Shown piece by piece: positions 1 to 5,106 of a stretch of DNA of 8,241 bases (positions are counted from its first letter, which is position 1; each line of letters starts with the position of its first letter). Origin of the DNA: Candidatus Latescibacterota bacterium (GTDB taxonomy: Bacteria > Latescibacterota > MVCY01); assembly GCA_030629295.1 (NCBI GenBank), contig DAOVPH010000069.1, forward strand, positions 1 through 8,241, read 5' to 3'. The notes beneath the pieces are model-generated. The model had not been told where the DNA came from. It did not search any database and saw nothing but the letters and a program-made list of their open reading frames with translations. A program made the position numbers and the translations under genes.

Positions 1-119
1 CTCTGGGCCAGTCCACTGCCGCCGAACTCTATCCCCTCAAACCCATACTGCTCTGACCTGGCGAGTTTCTCCTCTAAAGTTTTTCCCGGCACCATTCCTT
101 CTTGACAAGACAGTTTCAT
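1..119 (-). CDS. Sugar phosphate isomerase/epimerase-like protein, N-terminal fragment (gene runs off the window)
   Basis: Thirty-nine codons are visible from an ATG at 119 to the window edge, beginning MKLSCQEGMVPGKTLEEKLA and continuing into YGFEGIEFGG. This matches the first beta-strand and helix of the xylose-isomerase-like TIM barrel (AP endonuclease 2 / IolE-type superfamily), where an 'L-S-C-Q' strand is followed by a helix and then a 'G-[FY]-[DE]-G-[IV]-E' second strand. Members isomerise or epimerise sugars and polyols, or have unknown substrates; nothing here identifies the substrate. The start is well supported by GGGAG six bases upstream. There is no signal peptide, so a cytosolic enzyme is expected. 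The gene shares strand with the upstream barrel gene but is separated by 284 bp of repeat-rich DNA, so it probably has its own promoter. The superfamily call is fairly firm; the function is open. Confidence 0.8.
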   Translation of the reverse strand, partial: MKLSCQEGMVPGKTLEEKLARSEQYGFEGIEFGGSGLAQ

Positions 120-125
120 CTTTTT

Positions 126-130
126 CTCCC
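126..130 (-). promoter_or_regulatory. Shine-Dalgarno site of the isomerase-like gene
   Basis: On the minus strand GGGAG (within AAGGGAG) lies 6 nt before the ATG at 119. This is a near-ideal ribosome binding site and fixes the start of the truncated gene. It is the only strong Shine-Dalgarno sequence in the window. Confidence 0.75.
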
Positions 131-146
131 TTCAATTTATTTGATC

Positions 147-160
147 AACTGGTAACTGGT
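147..160. repeat. Heptanucleotide tandem repeat, two copies of AACTGGT
   Basis: Two exact adjacent copies of AACTGGT occupy 147-153 and 154-160, directly outside the low-coordinate end of the inverted-repeat element. The same 7-bp periodicity reappears beyond the other end of the element with a different unit. Confidence 0.6.
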
Positions 161-163
161 GAG

Positions 164-324
164 ATTCTGTCGAAAAATGCGGTTTTGCAGACCACCTGAC
201 CGCAACCAACAGAATTTGACTCAGATCTTAGAGGCGTGAACCGGCCTCAACGTAGAGACGACCCGGCGGGTCGTCTCTACAACATATCGTTTCTGCCATT
301 CAACTCCCTATTTTTCGACAGAAT
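164..324. mobile_element. Small non-coding element with terminal inverted repeats (MITE-like), about 161 bp
   Basis: The sequence ATTCTGTCGAAAAAT at 164-178 is repeated as its exact reverse complement at 310-324. Counting the next two matching bases, the repeats are 17 bp (162-178 and 310-326). Immediately outside the 15-bp repeats lie CTGGTGAG (156-163) and CTAGTGAG (325-332), an 8-bp direct repeat with one mismatch that could be a decayed target-site duplication. The interior has no ORF but contains successive foldback units: a bulged hairpin at 179-203 (GCGGT/ACCGC arms), a GAGGC/GCCTC hairpin at 231-248, and a perfect palindrome at 252-280. Size, terminal repeats and lack of coding capacity fit a miniature inverted-repeat transposable element. 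It could alternatively be an intergenic structured repeat. Its low edge is about 45 bp before the isomerase-like start, so it could affect expression of that gene. Confidence 0.6.
252..280. repeat. Perfect 29-bp palindrome inside the inverted-repeat element
   Basis: Arms GTAGAGACGACCCG and CGGGTCGTCTCTAC are exact reverse complements separated by a single G. As RNA or extruded single-stranded DNA this would form a very stable GC-rich hairpin. No T-run follows on either strand, so it is not a canonical intrinsic terminator, although it could slow RNA polymerase or protect a 3' end. Palindromes with GTAGAGACG/CGTCTCTAC or GTAGGGGCG-type arms are, from general knowledge, common dispersed intergenic repeats in several bacterial groups. 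Copy number in this genome cannot be judged from one window. Confidence 0.85.
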
Positions 325-372
325 CTAGTGAGCAGTCAGTTGTGAGTTAGCTACTCAGAATATCTGTAAACT

Positions 373-400
373 ATTGACTAATGACAGATGACTAATGACT
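373..400. repeat. Heptanucleotide tandem repeat, four imperfect copies of AATGACT
   Basis: Four consecutive 7-bp units (ATTGACT, AATGACA, GATGACT, AATGACT) follow the stop codon of the barrel gene after 3 bp. Short tandemly repeated heptamers of this look (STRR-type) are known from intergenic DNA of cyanobacteria and other groups. Further down, from about 326 to 354, the sequence has a weaker 7-bp rhythm (TAGTGAG, CAGTCAG, TTGTGAG). Confidence 0.7.
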
Positions 401-403
401 CTC

Positions 404-2260
404 TCACTTAATCTGCAGATCAAGCTGGAGCGAAAACTCACATTTTCTGCCCTTTTGGGTCTTCTGCCACCGGTATTTTGCTGAGAGTCTCCCCCAGCTC
501 ATTTTTTGGGCTACAAACAGATACCATTTCACCCCTTTGCCATAGATAAATCTGGAAAAGGCCGCTCCAGGATGATCAGTTTCAAATTCATAGATTCTTG
601 AATCATAAGAATCTGTCTTGAAAGTGGTTAAACGCCCACAGATAGTTGAAGAACGGAAAGGTCTGATGCGAAAGTCCAAGAAGGCAGAGATCCCTTGCTC
701 ACGGCGGGAATCTTCAAAATTCAGAAACACTATCTCTGCCCTACTCCTTAATCGCCATCTTTTGTCTGGGCTCCAGCACGTATTCAAGCGTATCCGGTTG
801 TTCCGCCGTCCCAGAGCTTCTTTGCCCCGCTGGTTGTATTTAGACCGGAGATCAAGAAGAAGATCAACCTGGCGGGAAAATTCGTGAGCTGCCACCAATC
901 CCCACTTATCTCCCCGGGTGGGGACAGGCTCATAATATCTTCGGTAAGGATGGTGGTATTGATCGACATAGAACAGCAGGTCTATGCTTTCAGTGGGCGA
1001 ACAGACCAGCGAGGCAAACAGGCCAGTCTCGTTATACAGCTTCCCGGCGGCAGAGAAGGCGGAGCCGTGGAAGCTGTGGAAGTCACGGCTGTAGCTTCGG
1101 GCTAAGGCTGAAACCTTCAGCCCTCTGATCTTGGAGGTAGCTCCCCCAAGAATTGCCTTGCCCCCATTCTTGCATAAAGCCGCCTCGCCATAAAGATTCA
1201 GCCTTGGCCAGACAATATCCCAGTCTATTCCCCAAATGGAGTTGTTGGATCCAGTAAAGGCATACCTTTTTCTCTCCAAGTCGTAGTTCTTAAAAGCGGG
1301 ATTAAAGGAAGAGAGGGCAAAGCTGGCTCCGAGTTTCAGGTTCTTTCGGGCAGCGTATAAAAATCTACCGCCTGTCAGTTTTTCCGAAAGCAGGTTCTTT
1401 TTGGCCTTCTCGGAAGCAGTGATGTGATATCCACTGGTAAGCAGTGTCTTTACCGTGCCGTCTTTGTTCAGACTGGCATCGAGCCTGCTCTGGGAGAAAA
1501 ATATTGCCCATTGGGTGGTCTGGAAGGATTTCCTCAGGAAAATCCCTCGCAGGGCGCCGTTCTCCACACTGGAACGGTAGCCAACAGAAGAGGCGTCTTT
1601 TTTCCTAAGCAACCCGGGATCGCTTATTGAGTAGCTCCAGCGGCTGAAGACCAATCCCTGAGCAAATCCAGGCCGAAAATCTCCTGCCACTACCTGGTCG
1701 ATTTCAGCTATCTGTTCAACCTGAAGGTAACCGGTCTTAAAATCGGCCAAGTCTCTTTCCCCTGAGTCTTTCTCCACCAACAAACCAAGTTCGTACCTAT
1801 CGGCCACTGAGAGACTTAACCTCTGGTAGAGAGTCAGAGAGTGCGGTAGCTGTTCTCCCTGTAACCTGCCTTTCTGTTTGACCCGCAGACGCTCTTTTAA
1901 AGTTAAGGGCAGAGGTCGGTGCACAATAACATAAGGGCGCAGGCTCTCGATTAGCTCTCTATCCAGCGTCTTTATCCGGGAAAGCTCGTCTTTGCTCTTA
2001 AACGGGCCGTGCTTTCGGCGGAAGTTGACGATCGCCTGTGCCTCTTTCTCTGAAAGCCAGGGGATGGCCAAGAGGTCAGATACTCCTGCCCGATTCAGAT
2101 CAACGGGATTGACCTCTAAATCGGCAAGCAGCTCTGAATAATCGCCCTCGGGGTCTAAGAAAGCTTCTGTAGGGAGGGAAACCTCCGCCTGACTAAGGCT
2201 GGAGATGAAGAAAGATAGAATCAAAACGAAGAGAAACGCAAAGAAGCCATATCTTATCAT
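404..2260 (-). CDS. Helix-hairpin-helix domain protein with predicted outer-membrane beta-barrel
   Basis: The 618-residue product has a hydrophobic signal peptide at residues 1-25 with a likely cleavage at SQA/E. A ComEA-like tandem helix-hairpin-helix region follows at about 49-113, containing VDLNRAG, the helix EKEAQAIVNFRRKHGPF and a second helix ending in LRPYV. From about 115 to the end the sequence is an alternating, aromatic-rich, beta-strand-like pattern with tight polar turns, as in outer-membrane barrels. The glycine positions of both hairpins are replaced (IPWLS at 66-70, IKTLD at 96-100), so DNA binding is doubtful. Proteins of this layout occur in FCB-group and candidate-phylum bacteria; their function is not known to me. 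The ATG at 2260 lies 15 bp after the LpoA-like stop with no Shine-Dalgarno sequence, which suggests coupling. The C-terminus is Lys, not the Phe/Trp typical of many barrels. Domain calls are firm for HhH and moderate for the barrel; function is unknown. Confidence 0.8.
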   Translation of the reverse strand: MIRYGFFAFLFVLILSFFISSLSQAEVSLPTEAFLDPEGDYSELLADLEVNPVDLNRAGVSDLLAIPWLSEKEAQAIVNFRRKHGPFKSKDELSRIKTLDRELIESLRPYVIVHRPLPLTLKERLRVKQKGRLQGEQLPHSLTLYQRLSLSVADRYELGLLVEKDSGERDLADFKTGYLQVEQIAEIDQVVAGDFRPGFAQGLVFSRWSYSISDPGLLRKKDASSVGYRSSVENGALRGIFLRKSFQTTQWAIFFSQSRLDASLNKDGTVKTLLTSGYHITASEKAKKNLLSEKLTGGRFLYAARKNLKLGASFALSSFNPAFKNYDLERKRYAFTGSNNSIWGIDWDIVWPRLNLYGEAALCKNGGKAILGGATSKIRGLKVSALARSYSRDFHSFHGSAFSAAGKLYNETGLFASLVCSPTESIDLLFYVDQYHHPYRRYYEPVPTRGDKWGLVAAHEFSRQVDLLLDLRSKYNQRGKEALGRRNNRIRLNTCWSPDKRWRLRSRAEIVFLNFEDSRREQGISAFLDFRIRPFRSSTICGRLTTFKTDSYDSRIYEFETDHPGAAFSRFIYGKGVKWYLFVAQKMSWGRLSAKYRWQKTQKGRKCEFSLQLDLQIK

Positions 2261-2275
2261 TGGGGGACAAACTGG

Positions 2276-3937
2276 CTATCGGAGAAGAGCTATTTTGACA
2301 ATCCTGTCTCCATGAATGGTGAGCAGAAACACGCTTTGGTTGGTTCTCTGACGGAAGGAGATCTCTCCAGATGCCCCTTGGAATTCCCAAATTCTGTCCA
2401 GTGCCTGACAGAGTTGTTCTCTGGTTCTGACCCCTTTTTGCCAGGCCCGAAGAATCAGATTGGCAGCGTCATATCCGAAGGTAGCCACCTTAGTGGGATT
2501 CCTGCCGTATTCTTGCCTGAACTGATCGATGAATCTCCGGACAGTGGGGGAATCGTTCTCATCAAAGTATTCGGCTACAAAGATCGCACCTTTCACATAG
2601 TCGCCCCCCAGTTGGAGAACTTCTGGGGAATTCCAGCCGCTTCCACCCAAAAGCTGGGTTTCAATCCGCCAGAAGACAATCTGAGGAGCAATCAGAGCAA
2701 TCTCCTGGGGAGCTCCCACCACCAGGAATCCCTCGATGTTGGTTAACGGAACCAGTGTTTCGGTTGTATCCTCCATAGCCAGTATCGATTCCAACGAGTC
2801 AGGGGGAAGCAATTCCAGACCAGCCTCCCTCACCTTTTGCAATTGGGCCCCGAAATCTGTTGTCCCGGTGGTGTACCACTCCTGAAGTACTACTTTTCCG
2901 CCCAACTCCTCTGTCCGTTGGACAAAATTCTCTGACATCTGCTGGCCACGAGAATTTAAGGGGGCTAATACTGCCAGAGTCTTAAGGTCCAAGTCCTCCA
3001 CCGCATATTCAGCTATCCGCTCTGCCTGGATTCTGGGAGTCGTATTCAACTGGAAGATATATTTTCCGATAGTGATCAGGTTGTCCTGGTTTGCGGTAGG
3101 GGCAATTAGAGGGATTTTTACGCAGTTCGCCACTGCGGCAGCAGCCACTGTCGGCAGGCTGAAGACGGGCCCGACCACTGCCAGTAAATCTGTACACTCT
3201 GCCAATCTCTGGATGGCCTTGACTGCTCCGATAGCACTGCTCTTGGTATCTTCAATTGTTAAAGTGAGCTGGGACGGGTTATCTGCATCCCGCAAGACCA
3301 ACTTCGCTCCAGCTAACAGGTCTTGTCCAAAGGTACTATCTGGCCCGGAAACAGGGCAAAGAAGACCGATAGCTGGAAGTGCAGGAGAAACAGGCTCTGC
3401 TTTGGGTGTATAGGTTTTAGCAAGACCTCTGCGCTGAAGTTCTTCGACCTGTAACGGCGAGAGTCTGGTTTCGACAATCCGGTCGATTATCTTCTGGGCC
3501 CTTTGCTTCAGTCTGCTGTCGCCTTTGTTTCCAACGACCTTTGCATATTCCTCTACTGCATCCAGATATTTCCCCTGCCGAAAGCGGCATCCACCAATGA
3601 GGTAGACGGCATGAGGGGCGTATCGAGTTCTGGGATAAGTCTCCAGCAATTTCTGAGCTGCCTGGATTGCCCCTTCATATTCACCCAGTTTGTAGAGGGT
3701 TTTGGCTACCATAAGCTGTGCTGTGGAGGATAGTTGGTTAGAAGGGAATTGCAGAATTCCCTGGAAATCATCCAGTGCAGCCTGGAAATCGCCTATTTTA
3801 TAGCTTTCTACTCCTTGGACAAAGAGAGCATCTACCCGGGGGATAAAAGCCTCGCCACTACAATAGGCAACATAAGAAATTAGCATAATAGCCGCGAAAA
3901 CAGTCAGCGATAGTTTAGACAATCTATATTTTCTCAT
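2276..3937 (-). CDS. LpoA-like periplasmic protein: TPR repeats plus type I periplasmic-binding fold
   Basis: From the ATG at 3937 the product is 553 residues. Residues 1-28 form a signal peptide (RKYRLSK, then a hydrophobic stretch to VAYCSG). TPR-like helices follow at about 35-155 (YKIGDFQAALDDFQGIL, LGEYEGAIQAAQKLLETYP, QGKYLDAVEEYAKVV). A type I periplasmic-binding domain of the LivJ kind runs from about 187 to the end, with GLLCPVSGPDSTFGQDLLAG, VVGPVFS, IPLIAPTA and ATFGYDAANLI. E. coli LpoA, the outer-membrane activator of penicillin-binding protein 1A, has the same domain order, so a peptidoglycan role is plausible. A solute receptor is the alternative, although no ABC permease lies nearby. 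A longer reading from a TTG at 3988 adds 17 hydrophilic residues before the signal peptide and is rejected; GGTG 5 nt before the ATG at 3937 supports this start. Cys26 follows V-A-Y, a poor lipobox. The gene probably forms an operon with the barrel gene downstream. Confidence 0.85.
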   Translation of the reverse strand: MRKYRLSKLSLTVFAAIMLISYVAYCSGEAFIPRVDALFVQGVESYKIGDFQAALDDFQGILQFPSNQLSSTAQLMVAKTLYKLGEYEGAIQAAQKLLETYPRTRYAPHAVYLIGGCRFRQGKYLDAVEEYAKVVGNKGDSRLKQRAQKIIDRIVETRLSPLQVEELQRRGLAKTYTPKAEPVSPALPAIGLLCPVSGPDSTFGQDLLAGAKLVLRDADNPSQLTLTIEDTKSSAIGAVKAIQRLAECTDLLAVVGPVFSLPTVAAAAVANCVKIPLIAPTANQDNLITIGKYIFQLNTTPRIQAERIAEYAVEDLDLKTLAVLAPLNSRGQQMSENFVQRTEELGGKVVLQEWYTTGTTDFGAQLQKVREAGLELLPPDSLESILAMEDTTETLVPLTNIEGFLVVGAPQEIALIAPQIVFWRIETQLLGGSGWNSPEVLQLGGDYVKGAIFVAEYFDENDSPTVRRFIDQFRQEYGRNPTKVATFGYDAANLILRAWQKGVRTREQLCQALDRIWEFQGASGEISFRQRTNQSVFLLTIHGDRIVKIALLR

Positions 3938-3954
3938 CTTTACACCAGCTTTTT

Positions 3955-3966
3955 CTGTAGCTACAG
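3955..3966. promoter_or_regulatory. Perfect 12-bp palindrome upstream of the LpoA-like gene (possible operator)
   Basis: CTGTAGCTACAG is self-complementary and lies 17 bp before the ATG at 3937, in the 5' leader of the LpoA-like/barrel pair. Its size and symmetry suit a dimeric regulator site, but no regulator is encoded nearby and a chance palindrome is possible. Confidence 0.3.
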
Positions 3967-4057
3967 TCTCTTTTTGCCTGCTATGCAAAGTTCAGTATAC
4001 CCACTCTTCAACAAAGATCTTTCCCAAATAACAGGCATTGCGGTGTCAAGTAGTTTC

Positions 4058-4063
4058 ATTATA
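4058..4063 (-). promoter_or_regulatory. Candidate -10 box (TATAAT) in the gap before the LpoA-like gene
   Basis: A consensus TATAAT occurs on the minus strand about 120 nt before the ATG at 3937, in the 158-bp gap after the flippase-like gene. No good -35 hexamer sits 16-18 bp upstream. A second weaker hexamer, TATACT (3994-3999), lies closer to the gene and also lacks a -35. A consensus TTGACA (4044-4049) is present but is not followed by a -10 at standard spacing. The gap shows no clear hairpin-plus-U terminator. A new transcript starting here is plausible but unproven. Confidence 0.3.
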
Positions 4064-4095
4064 ACCCCGTTCGATCATATTCTGCTAAAAATGCT

Positions 4096-5106
4096 TCAAA
4101 AGAGCCCGTCAGAGGAATCTGGATTCGCTTGCTCCAGTAGAACCCTTGACTGGCGTGATGCTTTTCTATCCTCCACTGTTTGAAGTGCAAACAGCACTCC
4201 CCCGATAAGGCTGACGGCAATACCTACAGCGTAAATCATTAATGACAACGAGAGGGCTTCACAACTACCTCTGCCAACCCTCGACAGCAAAAACACATAT
4301 CCTGCCTCCCGTATCCCAATCCCATTTACAGAGAGAGGAAACATACTTATAAGTCCAATCACCGGGACGAACAGAACGAAATCAAGGAGAGATAAATCCA
4401 ACCCAAGGGCCTGGCTCACAGAATAGCTGAACACCACAAAGAACAGTTGAGAACAGATAGAGATGACAAAAACCTCCGCCAGTGCTTTAGGGTAGTGACG
4501 GTAGAGGTTTACCGATTTAGAGAAACGGATTAACCTCTTCCCTATTCCCATTGTCTCGATTTTTTCTAAGGTTTTTGTGAGGTATAGAAAGAACCGCTGG
4601 TTAAAAAAAATGAGCAGCAAAAATAGTAACAGAAGGAGAACCAGAAAACTCAACATTAAAACATAGTGGCCGTCCATACCTGGGGCTATGAATATCAACG
4701 AGAATAAAACCATAAAAGTGATAGCGGAAAACCCCACTAACCGCTCAGTGAAGACAGAGGCCAGTGAGACAGCTCCTCTTTCGCTCTGTTTGGCAGTGCC
4801 GTAAGCCCGGTAAAGATCACCCCCTACACTTGTGGGAAGAAAATTATTAAAGAAAAAACCAATAAAATACAGCGACACAAGTTTTTTGGAGGGGAGGTTA
4901 ATCTTTTGCGCCTGCAGTAAGATATGCCACCGCCAAGAGACTATAAAAACTGTGAAAACATAAATTAGAAAGGCAACTAACAAGAGAAACAAATTGGAGG
5001 AGCCTACTATGGAAAGGACTGCCTTAGCATCGGTTCTGGAGATCAGGAAAGCGAGTAAGGAGATGCTTACCAGCACCTGAAGTGTCTTTAGCGCATTTTT
5101 TTTCAT
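4096..5106 (-). CDS. Flippase-like / lysylphosphatidylglycerol-synthase transmembrane-domain integral membrane protein
   Basis: The 336-residue product is an integral membrane protein with roughly seven or eight hydrophobic segments: about 10-23, 38-57, 77-90, 125-141, 147-168, 210-230, 241-257 and 286-308. It carries family signatures of the LPG_synthase_TM / UPF0104 group: FFNNFLPTSVGGDLYRAY at 84-102, ERLVGF at 121-126 and FPLSVNGIGIREAG at 256-269. The family includes the membrane half of MprF and proteins encoded next to glycosyltransferases, thought to move lipids or lipid-linked sugars; there is no soluble aminoacyltransferase domain here. The start is the ATG at 5106, whose ATGA overlaps the stop of the GT9 gene by 4 bp and implies translational coupling. 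An in-frame upstream extension to 5229 would add 41 Arg/Cys-rich residues read out of frame from the GT9 gene and is rejected. Substrate is unknown; a role with the two adjacent glycosyltransferases is likely. Confidence 0.87.
   Translation of the reverse strand: MKKNALKTLQVLVSISLLAFLISRTDAKAVLSIVGSSNLFLLLVAFLIYVFTVFIVSWRWHILLQAQKINLPSKKLVSLYFIGFFFNNFLPTSVGGDLYRAYGTAKQSERGAVSLASVFTERLVGFSAITFMVLFSLIFIAPGMDGHYVLMLSFLVLLLLLFLLLIFFNQRFFLYLTKTLEKIETMGIGKRLIRFSKSVNLYRHYPKALAEVFVISICSQLFFVVFSYSVSQALGLDLSLLDFVLFVPVIGLISMFPLSVNGIGIREAGYVFLLSRVGRGSCEALSLSLMIYAVGIAVSLIGGVLFALQTVEDRKASRQSRVLLEQANPDSSDGLF

Larger units (their letters stand above)
120..403. other. 284-bp repeat-rich intergenic spacer
   Basis: No coding sequence, RNA gene or conventional hairpin-plus-U terminator is visible on either strand. 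The spacer is almost entirely explained by the inverted-repeat element, its internal palindrome and the two heptamer tracts listed separately. The remaining bases, about 333-372, are AT-rich with no recognisable motif. No confident promoter for the isomerase-like gene was found between 120 and 160. Confidence 0.7.

Noticed and set aside
252..280. Intrinsic transcription terminator
   Set aside because: The hairpin is strong, but neither strand has a T-run directly after it, so the standard terminator definition is not met.
252..280. CRISPR repeat
   Set aside because: There is a single copy with no spaced repetition of the unit and no cas genes in the window.
618..887. Plus-strand reading frames opposite the barrel gene (618-887, 884-1105, 1424-1630)
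   Set aside because: They are antisense to a long, well-supported coding region and their products show no recognisable domain.
2312..3733. Plus-strand reading frames opposite the LpoA-like gene (2312-2746, 3072-3413, 3503-3733)
   Set aside because: They mirror the opposite-strand codons of a gene with clear domains and have no family features of their own.
3938..3988. Upstream TTG start for the LpoA-like protein at 3988
   Set aside because: It would place 17 polar residues before the signal peptide; the ATG at 3937 has a GGTG site at suitable distance and yields a normal signal peptide.
3972..3988. TTTGC/GCAAA stem-loop in the leader of the LpoA-like gene
   Set aside because: The stem is only five base pairs with a seven-base loop, which is easily expected by chance.
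3974..4183. Possible small plus-strand gene spanning the 158-bp gap
   Set aside because: Half of it is antisense to the end of the flippase-like gene, the product has no recognisable feature, and no ribosome site is evident.
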